DNA of 64,000 bases from Turritopsis dohrnii (Eukaryota > Cnidaria > Hydrozoa > Anthoathecata > Oceaniidae): positions 124,001 through 188,000 of the forward strand of contig BQMF02000625.1 of the NCBI GenBank assembly GCA_027922465.2. Reading direction: 5' to 3'. Each line of letters begins with the position of its first letter. The first letter of the stretch is position 1. Both the position numbers and the translations under genes were made by a program. Below are positions 1 through 11,204 of this stretch, piece by piece. Below the pieces are notes generated by a model. It did not search any database and was not told the origin of the DNA. It worked only from the letters and a program-made list of their open reading frames with translations.

Positions 1-482
1 GTCGATCTCTGTGGAAATGATGAGCTAGGGATAATAATATTCACAATTTTTTCTCTCCATTGTGTACTATATTCGTCGTCTCCACTCGGTACACGAAAAA
101 GGGATATTCCTTTACACTTTCTGGAAGTTGCACAGCCAAAAATAGCACAATTAGCACCAGGCATGTTTACATTTCCCCACTGATTCTCGTTAAAAATGTT
201 TTTTAAACTTTCGCGCTATGCACTCAAAAGTATGTTGGGAACGAATTTGAAACGAAATTCATGATAAGCCGGATCTCCACTAGGCGGAAAATGTCGCGGT
301 GGGCGACATTTTGCGATGCTCCACATGCGCAGTAGTGTTTATTGCGCAACAATTATGAAGTAGTGGCGGAAAATGTCGAGTCGCGAAAAGTAGAAATGGT
401 TTCTACTTTTCGTCAAATCGCTTCAAAATGAGCCAATCAAATAATAGAAAAATATAAACAAACCCTCTTCGGAGATTAAAAA

Positions 483-749
483 ATGGCGTCACTTCAAAAC
501 ATGTTCCAGCAGACTGGTTTTGATACGATAAATGAAGAAGAATTACAGAATTTTCTGCCTAGAGGAGTTAATAGTAGAGACGTTGTTGCTTCTGCTGCTG
601 TTGATAACATCGAGGATAATAATAACACCAATATTTTTAGTAAAGAATTATTCCTAGAAGCAATTCAAAACTACAAATGTTTATGGGATAACAACAACAG
701 TTTATACAAAGATAAAACTGCCAAAATTAATGCATGGAATCATCTATAG
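483..749 (+). pseudogene. MADF/Myb-like Harbinger accessory protein, 3'-truncated
   Basis: An 88-codon frame starts at ATG 483, about 180 bp inside the left inverted repeat. The last 30 residues (LFLEAIQNYKCLW...AWNHL) match the first helix of an MADF/SANT-like DNA-binding domain. In Harbinger elements such a protein partners the transposase for nuclear import and DNA binding. The domain stops after its first third because the internal deletion brings in the tail of the opposing transposase gene. The residues before it are acidic and Asn/Ala rich and carry no domain I recognise. The helix pattern fits, but the fragment is short. Confidence 0.6.
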
Positions 750-1245
750 CACCAAGTGCATTTGGAAAGTTCCAATGGTTTTGTAATTCCAAAGCAATTT
801 GGTGCCATTCTTGAGGACTGGAAGGAGGTTTAATATAAGCAGATAAGTTGGTCCAAATGGCTTCACAAGTTTCACCTATGATTCTGCCGACTGTTTCAGG
901 GCTCATCCTGTAGCTTCTAGCAATTGTAGCTTGTGCATCACCAGTTGTTAAAAAACGCAATGTTACAGCCAGTCTTTCATCTGTAGAAATAGGGTTTCTG
1001 AGTTGAGTTGTTTGTTTCTTAATGGGGGGTCCAACTAATTTCAAAAGTTTCTCAAACGTTCTTGGAGACATTCTAAAGCTTTTGAAGAAAAGCTCATGAT
1101 CAGAAAGTTTCATTTCCTTTACAAGACAGTGAAACTCTCCTTTAGTTTTTCTCTGCAGGTATATATTCCTCACCCAAAATCTTCTTTTAGAATAGAAGTT
1201 GATTTTTTTTTCTTCGTAAATAGTAATGGAGGGATAAGAATGCAC
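727..1245 (-). pseudogene. HARBI1-like transposase, N-terminal half only
   Basis: About 170 codons on the minus strand give the N-terminal half of a Harbinger nuclease. Visible are the RRFWVRNI block, the helix-turn-helix region (FEKLLKLV, ERLAVTLRFLTTGDA, ARSYRMSPETVGRIIGETC) and the NFPNALGAID motif, which carries the first catalytic Asp of the DDE triad. The frame ends five residues after that Asp, so the other two catalytic residues and about half the protein are missing. It overlaps the last bases of the MADF frame at 727-749, which marks the deletion junction. The 5' end has only a GTG in frame, so the original start may lie in an upstream exon or have been lost. Confidence 0.8.
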
Positions 1246-1435
1246 GACGTCTCAGTAAAAGGACCTTCAACTTTTTGTTTCTTGCCTTCTCCATCTTTGT
1301 TTGTTTTGATTTTTGGATTTAAGCGCACGTTTCAAGTATTCAAGTGGAGATACATTATGATGTAGCGGCGGAAAATGTCGCGGCGGAAAATGTCGCCCGC
1401 CGCGACATTTTCCGCCTAGTGGAGATCCGGCTATA

Positions 1436-2344
1436 AAGATAGAGAAGGCCCGAATCGGGTCGAATTTCCAGACTATCTTTTTTCTTGTGACTATGATTTC
1501 ACAAAACCACGATGAAACTGGTTTTACATGCTCAGAAAGTCTTTTGTTGCACCAAGAGTATTGTTCGTATGATATTGCTCTGATGATCTGTTATGTTTCA
1601 ATTAATTTTAAATATCTCGATATAAGCGTACAAGATGAGTAAGTACTCGGCTGTAGTCTCATACTATTCGTCTACCATTTTGTTTTTTTCGGTTAACGTC
1701 GACACTACTCCCAATTTGAAAAAGTTATTGTTCTAGGCGAGACTCCTGTATTATCATTATTACCATTTTTTTGTCCTGAATGCTTTATGCTTATTAACAT
1801 GGAGGACCAGAAATATTCATGGTCATTTAAATGTTATGGTACTTTGAAAGTAGATATTCCATTATTTTTTGACGTCACCCTCATCATTTTTCTCAGTAAA
1901 TTATGCCATGCTAATTATGCGTGTATAGTGAATTCAAGTTATTAATGTGCCCGCTTACTTTATTTTTGCTATGCCATCGCCACAAATAACAATTTGAAAA
2001 GCACAAATAAAGCAAGGGGCCTAATTTTTCAATTATTTTTATTAAAAGTGAGGTGAGGCTGGATAGTTTGAATATCGAAGGTTAAAGTGAATCCATTTCG
2101 AAATTAGATCAATTTATTCACTGCGATGAACAACTGGTTTTTCCTCAAATTTGCCCACTGGGTTTGATCATAACGATCTATCAGAGAACTGCAAGTGTTA
2201 AGAATCTTGGGAAAATCGTCGCTTTGATGATTGGAAGTGTTAAAGGAATTTGTGGATAGATGACGCATAGAAGTATTCAGTCAAAAGAAAAAAAAGGAAG
2301 CGATTCAACGCTATTTCTTTTCAGTCACAAATATCCCATCGGGT
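1436..2344. other. Intergenic, no gene seen
   Basis: No convincing coding frame. A degraded half copy of the palindromic CCCAGTGGG MITE is visible near 2117-2163 (TCACTGCGATGAA then TTTGCCCACTGGG). The rest is AT-rich unique-looking DNA. Confidence 0.5.
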
Positions 2345-2457
2345 ACATTCGTTAAATAATATCTGCGAAGGAGTACATTTCTATAGAAATATCTACACAA
2401 TTTCAATAGAAATGCTCTTTGTCGCAGTGACTTTTTTGATGATTTTGGCCACTGGGA
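2345..2457. mobile_element. Palindromic CCCAGTGGG MITE, copy
   Basis: One of about eight copies in the window of a roughly 115-120 bp near-palindrome. The left arm reads TCTGCGAAGGAGTACATTTC, the centre TATAGAAATATCTACACAAT, and the right arm GTCGCAGTGACTTTTTTGAT followed by GGCCACTGGGA. The outer left end is worn. No coding capacity. Confidence 0.7.
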
Positions 2458-2715
2458 TGGATTAAGTTACTTGCATGTCTCTTCTGTTGTTCTTCTGTAA
2501 ATAACAACATCATCCTCTTTCAAATTTTTATTTGAACTATGGTGGCGACTGATATGACAAGAGAATTATGACGTTGTTATGGTAACATCATCGAGAGGAA
2601 AGATCAAATCAACCATTTGTCATTATTACAAGTCATTTAAAGTACATCTCTGAACACGAATGTTTATGAAGACATGAAACGATGGAAGTTACATCAAAAC
2701 AAAAGACCTTTCCCG

Positions 2716-2881
2716 AATTTCTGTTTAAACAAGCCAATAAGTATGGCCTCGTTTTGAAGATTTTAATCATCACACTCTGCGGAATGAATGTTACCAAGCA
2801 ATAACAAATTTAATCAGTAAGGCGATAGAATGTGCACAAGTGAGGCGAAACATGATATCGAGGTTGTTTAAACAGAAATTC
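2716..2881. repeat. Short inverted-repeat element
   Basis: GAATTTCTGTTTAAACAA at 2716-2733 returns as its exact reverse complement at 2864-2881, enclosing about 130 bp. The shape is that of a MITE. I could not place a target duplication. Confidence 0.5.
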
Positions 2882-3204
2882 AGGAAGTATTTTGAACGCT
2901 GTCACGTGATCCAAGCAACATCCGAGTCAATCCATCATCCAATTAACATCCAATCATCAACATCCAATTTTATGAAATGTTAGTGGTTAAACGATAACAA
3001 TTAAACGTGTCATGTGATCGATTTTCTATTGGTGGAAATTAAATAATAAAAACATTGATTAATTTTACCCCCTGATCTAATTCTGACTCTCATAAGGATT
3101 AAAGTTCTGGATGTAAGTATCAAAGAACTTTTTTAAAGCAAGACTAAACACGTCTTAAAGTTTACATAATTGTTTAACCATAAGTTAACAGCTAAACAAC
3201 AAAA

Positions 3205-3238
3205 ACAACAATAACAACAACAACAACAACAACAACAG
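3205..3238. repeat. (CAA)n microsatellite
   Basis: A run of about ten CAA triplets in a non-coding context, just upstream of a MITE. Confidence 0.85.
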
Positions 3239-3351
3239 CATTGGCAACACAGAAAGCTTTCTACGAATACAAAAGAAAGGAAAGATAAAAAAAACTACTG
3301 TGTATCGTAGCCACATACAGGAGTAGAGAAAATTTTATGATTACAATCTAA

Positions 3352-3615
3352 AGGCCGATTTCCATTCAGCAAAATATCAGCGCGGACGTAGGTCATCCAC
3401 GCTGAGTGACTTAGAACGCATGCGCATTGGATAATTCATAAGCGTAGATATGTCCGATCAAAAATGAAGTTAACAAATTTTAACTTTTTTTAAGCCCGCC
3501 GATGTCCGCTGATAATTTCAGCCAATCGTGTCTTTTGATTTCCATTTGCAGCTGTTTGGCCGCTCGGAAAATTTTACGTCCTCGGCGGGCATAAGCGTTG
3601 AATGGTAATCGGCCT
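3352..3615. mobile_element. 264-bp MITE with TAA target duplication
   Basis: The ends are AGGCCGATTTCCATTCA and TGAATGGTAATCGGCCT, near-perfect inverted repeats. TAA flanks both sides (3349-3351 and 3616-3618), the target duplication of PIF/Harbinger elements. The interior is non-coding, with a GC-rich palindromic stretch (GCCCGCCGATGTCCGC). It is probably mobilised in trans. Confidence 0.75.
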
Positions 3616-3618
3616 TAA

Positions 3619-4677
3619 TGTTAATCAACATTTTTATATAGATAACATTTGAATAGTTTTGGTCCGGTAATTTGCTGTTTGTCCACCTTCAAGTGTAAGA
3701 TTTCAATCACTGTTCTCCTCCTCATCAGATATAACTGCTAACTTCTTTTTTCTGGAAAAACATTTGCAGACGGAAATTTTAAACAATTTTTCATAAATAG
3801 TCGTGACGATGTTGGTGTGACGGAGACGAAAGGAGATTCAGAAGAAACTTTCGGTGTATCTGGGATCTAAGGAAGAGGAAGCATCTGCAAACCGCGCCGT
3901 CACGAGATGTCAAGTTACTTGGTTTGCACCCAGTAAACGCTGAGACGTTTTATTTACGCTGTTTCTCAACAAAATCTGAAATGGAAGATATAATTTTTAG
4001 CTTGCTTTTTTAAAACATCGTTTTAAACTTTGTGTCCATTGTGCAGTTCACAAACTATCGTTTTTTCGTTTCTTTCTTGACGTGATAACCAATGGATAAC
4101 CCTTTGCATACATCAATTCATTCATTCAAGCATTCTTCTATCCACTCATCCAACTGAATACTTGCAGAGTATCAGGATATCGCATCTTTTCAGCGCTGTT
4201 TTGACGTCGAGAAGAACGTCAGAATTGGTTGTATTGACGTCGTGTGTGGACTGGGTAATGGCAGTCAAACCTTGGTCTGACAACTCGTTCCTATTTCATC
4301 AATACGGTCAAAACACTTATAAAAGGTGATATTTTGAATTGTGTTGCAAACACTGAAAAATGAAATTCACTCAATATATGACAAAGATTATAACCGCTAT
4401 ATTTCAAATCTAAAGAAATGATTAAATGCAACAAAACCTTCCAAAGTTTTTATAGTTCTTGGCAATCATGTTCTGTTAGGAATTTTAATGACGGTCTGAT
4501 GGATGAAAAATACTAGCTGCCCATAAATTACATCATGAAATTGAATTAAGTTTGTATAGGTAGCAAGAAGCTTTCTTCATTTAAAAATGTTTTTAATTTA
4601 TTTTCATCAAGATCTCAAATACCATCAAAATTAATTGATAGGAAATAAAGCAAGTTTTAGCTATTGTAATATTGAAT
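3619..4677. other. Intergenic, no gene seen
   Basis: Only short AT-rich frames with no domain signal. No structured RNA or repeat noticed. Confidence 0.4.
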
Positions 4678-6350
4678 ACTAGTATCCCGGGTAAAACTTT
4701 TTTACCGAACTTAACTTCGAAAAGGATGGGTCAAAATCGCCTTTCGCGTGAACAATCCCCGTGATGAAAATTTCAATTTAGGAATTGGAAACGGAAAATG
4801 TAACCATGTTGTAGAGCTCGAAAAACTGATCAAAAAAATGTATGGGATCGTTTCGCTACGACCAACCGTTGCAGAGATATCATCGGTCAAAGATTGTGAT
4901 GACGTCATATCCGCAGTACAAAATAAAATTTAGGACCAAATGTTGCGTCACTCCATCACCCGTGTCACCGACCCTAAAAAACGTCAGTTATCCCTATTGG
5001 TTCTGGAGATATTTCCCCAAAAACGTCGCGTTCGATTGGGGATGCAATGCAATGATTCCCCGTGATCATAAAAAAACTGACGTCAAATGATGCCACGTGC
5101 TTTTGGAATGATCGTGAAAAAAGTGTCTCCCGCATCTACGTGGTTTTACGCGCACATAAGAGGACGATGACCGTAAATTTAAACTAAATATATCACTCTC
5201 TAAAATAAAAGTGGTATGCACAATCGCGGATTATTATAATAAGACTAGTATCTCGCGTAAAAGCTTTTTACGGCTTTAATTTCCAAATGGATGTGCAAAA
5301 ACCCCGTGACGAAAATTTCAATTACGAAATCGGGACTGGAAAGTGTTTCCATGTTGTAGAGCTTGAAAAACTGATCAAAAAAGTGTATGGGATCGTTTCG
5401 CTACGATCAACCGTTGCAGAGATATCGTCGATCAAAGATTTTAATGACGTCATATCCGCAGTACCAAATAAAATTTAGGTCCAAATGTTGCGTCACTCCA
5501 TCACCCGTGGCACCGACCCTAAAAAACGTCAGTTATCCCTATTGGTTCTCGAGATATTTCCCCAAAAACGTCGCGTTCGATTGGGGATGCAATGCAATGG
5601 TTCCCCGTGATCATAAAAAGATCTGACGTCAAATGCCCCGTGCTATTATACTAATCGTGAATGTGTCTTGCGTGGTCGAACTGCCGCTATATGACCACGA
5701 TTAAGAAGATTTTGACCATTAAAAAACAAAAAAACAAACACTCTCTAAAATAAAAGTGGGATGCACAACGCGAATTAGTATATATAGACTAGTATCTCGC
5801 GTAAAAGTTTTTTACGACTTTAATTTCGAAAGGAATCTGCAGAAATACGACGCGTTCCCGTGTGTGTACCCCGTGACGAAAATTTTAATTACCGAATTGG
5901 AAATGGAAAGTGTGCCCATGTTGTAGAGCTTGAAAAACTGAGCAAAAAAATGTATGGGATCGTTTCGCTACGACCAACCGTTGCGGAGATATCGTCGATC
6001 AAAGGTTTTGATGACGTCATATCCGCAGTACCAAATAAAATTTAGGCCCAAATGTTGCGTCACCCCATCACCCGTGTTGCCGACCCTAAAAAACGTCAGT
6101 TATCGCTATTGGTTCTCGAGATATTTCCCCAAAAACGCCGCGTTCGATTGGGGATGCAATGCAATGGCTCCCCCGTGATACGACAAAAATAACTGACGTC
6201 ACGCCGCGTGCTATTATACTAATCGTCAATATTATCAATGGTCTAACGAAAAAATGACCACGATTAAGAAGATTTTGACCGTAAATTTGAGAAAAAACCA
6301 ACACTCTCTAAGTTAAATGTGTTACACACGCACGCGAATTAGTATAAGTA
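4678..6350. repeat. Three tandem units of ~545-565 bp (satellite-like)
   Basis: Units start at about 4678, 5244 and 5788, each with ACTAGTATC followed by CGGGTAAAA or CGCGTAAAA. The core reads CATGTTGTAGAGCTCGAAAA, TGTATGGGATCGTTTCGCTA, TGACGTCATATCCGCAGTAC and CCTAAAAAACGTCAGTTATC in every unit. The middle of the unit is better conserved than its ends. Overlapping 60-80-codon frames appear in each copy at the same place, but they have no domain and are best read as by-products of the repeat. The same core recurs at 49.9 and 54.5 kb in a different element. Confidence 0.85.
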
Positions 6351-7018
6351 GATATTTACTTGACAAATTTGTTGCATTCGCTCTGTCCAAGAGACATTAT
6401 ACGAATCTTAGTCTTTGATTTTTGTTCCAATAAATTTTCAATATGGATAGAATTTTGATAAGATAATGTTTTAAAGAGATCCAAGTTATGCATTACTAAC
6501 TAAATTGTTATTCGAGGTGAAACTTGACTAGTTATTAAAAAGTTTCATTTCATAAATTCTATCTATTCCATCCAGCGGACTTACTAAAACTTGAACTGTT
6601 ACGGTAGCAGTAGGCAAATCTTAATATGAAAGGCTCAATTTGAAGTTTCACATAATTTAAACAATTTTCACTTACTATACACCAGTAGTCGGTTTTAAAA
6701 GCTTCTCAAATTCCATCCAACAGAATTCAAAATATCACCAAAAGTATTTAAACAAAAGAAGGTAAAACCTGCCCTCACTAACCCATTGCCCTCACTAACC
6801 CAGACAAATTTGACAAGGTTTCCACCAAAAAGTCTGATGGAAGCGAACATATTGTGTAAGCAAATCAATGGTATTTTTAACGCGATAATTCAACCTATTT
6901 TCTTCGTAGCAAAGTTGTTCTTGATAAATTCTTTCAACATGTAGATTTATATCGCTGCTGCATTATTTTTCAAAGTCTATTTTATTTTACTTTCTATATT
7001 TCTTCGTCCTCATAGTCA

Positions 7019-7382
7019 TTAACAAATATTGTATCTCCAATATCTAACTCCATGTTTTTTTCTAAACTGCCTTCTCATCTCATCTTCATTATAGTTTTCG
7101 TATAACGCGTGTAATAAATTATCAGCAGATTTTATAATTGAACTTATGTACACAGTCCAACTTCTTTGCTTTCTACTAGCCATTTTGAAAAAAGTCCAAT
7201 AGTCCAATAAAATTTACGACGATTACAAAAGTGTTCACATCAGACGATTATGACCAACCTCGAACCCAGGGTCTCTTGCCTTTTCGATATCCGAGACCCT
7301 GGGTTTGAGGTTGGATTATGACGATTACGACGGTTACACTAAATTTTAATCGTCGTAATCGTCAGGTCTGAACCAGGCCTTA
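7019..7382 (-). mobile_element. End of a DNA transposon with remnant ORF
   Basis: On the minus strand, the terminal sequence GCCTGGTTCAGACCTGACG and several ACGATTACGACG repeats (7382 downward) are followed by ATGGCTAGTAGAAAGCAAAG at about 7183 and a frame of about 54 codons ending at 7019. A one-base shift near 7060 would instead give an acidic tail (NDYEDEE). The same terminal sequence bounds the compact MITE at 55,316-55,590, so this is the end of a longer relative. The other end was not found. I do not recognise the protein. Confidence 0.5.
7254..7314. repeat. Foldback insertion inside the transposon end
   Basis: Arms of 22 bp at 7254-7275 and 7293-7314 (CCAACCTCGAACCCAGGGTC against GACCCTGGGTTTGAGGTTGG) pair with one mismatch around a 17-base loop. 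The block interrupts the ACGATTATGAC repeat, which is continuous in the related copy at 55.3 kb. Confidence 0.7.
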
Positions 7383-7785
7383 TGATTCTTGAGCGTCGCG
7401 TGTATGTGAACTACGACTTTCCTCGATTTTCCAGTCGGATGCAGTGTCTTCCAGCCTCACCATTTTCTGTGTATAACTGAATCGTCAGCCGCTTCAAGTT
7501 TTGTTTATTCTGACGTCACCGATATCAACGTCTTTGTCATTAATATTTGAAATATCTTCAGTTTCGTCTTCAGTGCTGTAAACGTTCCTTCATCCTTAGT
7601 AATAATTATTACTAAATAACTTTTTTTTTCTATTTATAAAAATATTTATATAGGATAAATAAATAAATATTCATACAGGATCAAGTAGCACATAATATCG
7701 TCATAAACATAGATGCAAATGTGCTCAATTTGCCCTAATAAATAAATTGTGTAGCACTGCAATAAACATTAGGTTCATTAATTGG

Positions 7786-7920
7786 TTTAACCATTAACCA
7801 GGATTAACCAGGATTAACCATTAACCAGGATTAACCAGGATTAACCAGGATTAACCATTAACCAGGATTAACCAGGATTAACCAGGATTAACCAGGATTA
7901 ACCATTAACCATTAACCAGG
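7786..7920. repeat. 10-bp tandem repeat GGATTAACCA / variant ATTAACC
   Basis: About 13 units of a 10-base motif with interspersed 7-base ATTAACC variants, in irregular higher-order order. The motif is not the TTAGGG telomere repeat. No gene is affected. Confidence 0.9.
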
Positions 7921-8037
7921 AGACTTGCAACATTCCTGTTTATCGGTGTTGTCGATACAATCGAATAATTAGTCACATTCATATGCGTTGTTATTATTAT
8001 CCCAACGAAGGTTATTATTCCGACATTTATATACTCT

Positions 8038-8294
8038 CAGTGGCGTAACTGACGGGTTGCGTTGGGTGCGTTCGCACCGCCCTCGGATTTTTTTCTTTTT
8101 TCTTACCAAACAATTTTTCATGCCTTATTCCTTTTACTAAATTTATATAAATCATTAATTACTGAACAACTAAAATAGCCTTGTGCATTTGTTGCTATGG
8201 TATGAAGTGTATTAATTGCTTGACGGTTGTGTGTTCTAAGCCCAGATATGTGAGAAACACACCTGCCCAAAAGTTTAACTCAGTTACGCTACTG
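8038..8294. mobile_element. hAT-like MITE, 257 bp
   Basis: CAGTGGCGTAACTG at 8038 is matched by CAGTTACGCTACTG ending at 8294, an inverted repeat of the hAT type. ACTCT flanks both ends directly; hAT duplications are normally 8 bp, so this may be a worn one. No transposase inside. A fragment with the same GTGGCGTAACTGAC start lies near 43,831. Confidence 0.65.
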
Positions 8295-8843
8295 ACTCTA
8301 CAATCCACATTCCGTTTATTTTCCCTATTATCACCATCTAGAGCACCACCACACAGCAGGTATTAGGAAACACTGCTGTATGGAGAGGCATGTAAAATTC
8401 TTAACTACGGCAAGGTCCTATGGTTATGATGCTTTGGTACTTTGTTGGCAAACCTGTTGTATGGTCGTCAGTTGTCATTTTTGGGATACTGGTGACTGTA
8501 AAGGTGGACGCAGATGATGATGTACTTACAAAGAAACCTACTGATTAATCCCCTAAAGTAAGAAAAATATATAGTTCGTTTGCATCATTCGCATCAGTCC
8601 TAATGAAACTCGCTTTAGGCTAATTCTCAAGACAACTTAATCCATTATTGTCTTGTTTGTAATGCTTATATGGGAAGAAGGTGTTTATCATCACAATTAC
8701 CAAATTATGTTGATAAGAAAAAACCTGTATGGTAGAAGTGAACCAAAATCATTTGCATTGATGGATGGATTTTAGACTCACTCTCGTATTAGTCTCAATG
8801 CTGTTACAAATATATTACAAGAAAATGATTTTATATATAGCTC

Positions 8844-9472
8844 GGACGTTCATTAAAATTGAAGACCTTTGTGATAAGATGATAAGATGTCATGTCATTG
8901 TTCATTCATTCATGTGACCATTCAATTATATACCAGATACTTTACTAATAACAACCTTACCTAGCACCTGTTGACAATTTTATGGATATTACAGTGATTC
9001 GGTCCATTCAGGTCCTCGTAATGTTTAGGGCCCACTTCCATTTGTGTAGTCACTTGAACAGTTACCTGAGGAAATTTGAAAAAATGAAAAATTTTGAGAA
9101 TTTTATTGGACTAGAATGGCTAAAACTTTAAAAAAACCCTAAACCGAAAAAATTATTGGGGAGGGCTATACCCCCTTAGCCACCCTGTTCCGCGGTCTCT
9201 GTCCATATCAAGAACATACTACACTCCAAATTTTCACAAGGTTCTTGGCGATCTCACTTATGTATATTAATGTTTTAATATAATTTTTAACAATCTCATC
9301 TTTTCCACTGGGAATTTAATCCTTTTAAAAAGTTGTAAATGCCATGGATTTCAGTGCGATGCAAAGAGGCATTACAATCGTTGTTCTTTGTGTATTTTTA
9401 TACATGAATGAATGAACAATGACATGACATCTTATCATCTTATCACAAAGGTATTCAATTTTAATGAACGTC
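8844..9472. mobile_element. Element with ~70-bp inverted ends
   Basis: 8844-8914 (ending in a run of ATTCATTCATG) returns inverted at 9403-9472 (starting CATGAATGAATGAACAATG) with few mismatches. The enclosed 490 bp are non-coding and include the first copy of the 300-bp block listed separately. Confidence 0.6.
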
Positions 9473-9980
9473 TGACCTATATATAAAAGTTATATTAATA
9501 TATAATTCAAATCGATGCAACCTGCAATAAATAAATCTACTTCAACTTCAATTAGCAACCTTGCATTTCACCACATAAATATATTTCATGGAGTTTATCA
9601 ATTATGTAAATATGCATAAGGCAAACGACACAAAAAAATCTAGGTAAAAGCCCAGTTCTTTCTAACTAGGGCCAAGAGAATTTTGAGAATTTTATTGGAC
9701 TAGAATGGCTAAAACTTTAAAAAAAACCCTTAGCCGAAAAAATTATTGGGGAGGGCTATACCCCCTTAGCCACCCTATTTCGCGGTCTCTGTCCATATCA
9801 AGAACATACAACACTCCAAATTTTCACAAGGTTCTTGGCGATCTCACCTATGTATATTAGTGTTTTAATATAATTTTTAACAATCTCATCTTTTCCACTG
9901 GGAATTTAATCCTTTTAAAAAGTTGTAAATGCCATGGATTTCAGTGCATGATGCAAAGAGGTATTACAATCGTTGTTCTT
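9092..9980. repeat. Direct duplication of a ~300-bp block
   Basis: 9092-9389 and 9681-9980 are near-identical, both starting TTTGAGAATTTTATTGGACT and both containing GGGGAGGGCTATACCCCCTT. The left copy sits inside the inverted-ended element and the right copy lies just outside it, so one copy probably moved or duplicated after insertion. Confidence 0.85.
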
Positions 9981-10099
9981 ATATACATATATATTATATC
10001 CATATTATACTATCTAAACCTAGCGTTGTTCACTATCCATCCGTAGATACGATATAGTGCCTACCTTTTATTTATGGCATGAAAACGATATTTCTGAGG

Positions 10100-10227
10100 A
10101 ATAAACAAGTAAACAAGGAAAACAAATAAACAAGTAAACGAGTAAACGAGTAAGCGAGTAAACGGGTGAACGAGTAAACGAGTAAACGAGTAAGCGAGTA
10201 AACGAGTAAACGAGTAAACGAGTAATT
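10100..10227. repeat. 8-bp tandem repeat GAGTAAAC
   Basis: About 15 units of GAGTAAAC with GAGTAAGC and GGGTGAAC variants. Open frames on the minus strand across it (repeats of LLVYSFTR) are produced by the repeat and are not a gene. Confidence 0.9.
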
Positions 10228-10427
10228 GCATGCTGATATTTTGCACGAACTGCAAAGCAAACATAATCATAAACAAACAGAACTTGAAACTGACAAAAGA
10301 CTTTTGATAAAACATCCTTATTACCAAAATGACCCCAAAGTGATACAGTACAACGCATTTAAATTATCTTTAACATTAAGCATTTCCGTACTAACTCAAT
10401 ATGAACGTATGAATTTTTAAGTAGGCT

Positions 10428-11204
10428 GCAAGTCGCGCCATCAATATTTTGCACATTTATTGAAACCCTTACCACAACCTTAACCGTAAATTGGGGGCGG
10501 ACGGGGGCGCAATTTTTGAAGATAATTCATGCTTAGGCTGTTCTTAGCAATTGCAACAATGATTTGAGCCTCAGGTTGTTCTTAGTTTGTTCGTATTTTG
10601 GGGCAAATCTGAGGCTCGTGTTCTGCTTTTTTGCTTGCTTATGTGTTGTTTTCGTAATTACTTGATCAAAGTAACAATACACAGAAAGAGTTGTATCCTA
10701 TCGAATCTATTCCTGAACACATCAAAGAGGCTTTATTATTGGTTTATTCAATAGAGCACTCTTATGACATGCTATCAGCACTGAACAGCAAGCCTATATA
10801 GAGTTGACTGTTGAAGTGGTGCTCATGTCAGTAGATGAAAGTCCTCACCGTTAGGACAATAATGGACAGCTATCAAAACAAACTACATAAGTACATAACA
10901 ATTAGCTCTCGTAGAAAAACTTGACAGTTCATCAAGGTCTTTAAGTTCAATCCATACCTCGTTATCAAACAAATCTGTTGATGGTTGAAGGAAGCTCATG
11001 GTTAATAGACATTAATTGAATGCTGTGAGTCAGCAGTTTCTTTAGAAGGTATTTTCCACGAGCGAGCCAGTCACTTGTTTATATCATTAGTCTGCTTTTT
11101 TGATATTTGTCAGCTGCTCTTTCCCAGACCCGCTTCTTTGTCTTCAAGTGAGGAATTTTCACTGATGACATCATCATCATGCAACCCTTATTTTCTGTCG
11201 GAGA
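10428..11204. other. Intergenic, no gene seen
   Basis: No supported coding frame, RNA gene or mobile-element end. Confidence 0.4.

Larger units (their letters stand above)
267..1432. mobile_element. PIF/Harbinger DNA transposon, internally deleted
   Basis: Perfect 33-bp terminal inverted repeats lie at 267-299 and 1400-1432 (each begins AGCCGGATCTCC when read inward), flanked by the direct repeat ATA (264-266 and 1433-1435). The 13-mer GCGGAAAATGTCG and its complement recur inside both ends, as expected of subterminal transposase-binding sites. Inside are two convergent genes, an MADF/Myb-like gene on plus and a HARBI1-like nuclease on minus, the normal two-gene cargo of Harbinger. Both are cut and joined near 727-750, so the copy is about 1.17 kb and non-autonomous. 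The usual Harbinger target duplication is TWA, so the ATA boundary is one point of doubt. Confidence 0.85.

Noticed and set aside
4711..6304. Recurrent 60-80-codon frames (KMYGIVSLRP..., MGSFRYDQP...) in the tandem units
   Set aside because: Two overlapping frames appear in every copy, ends vary freely and no domain is present. They arise from the conserved DNA of the repeat.
10061..10358. Three overlapping minus-strand frames rich in LLVYSFTR
   Set aside because: All are translations of the GAGTAAAC tandem repeat in different frames.
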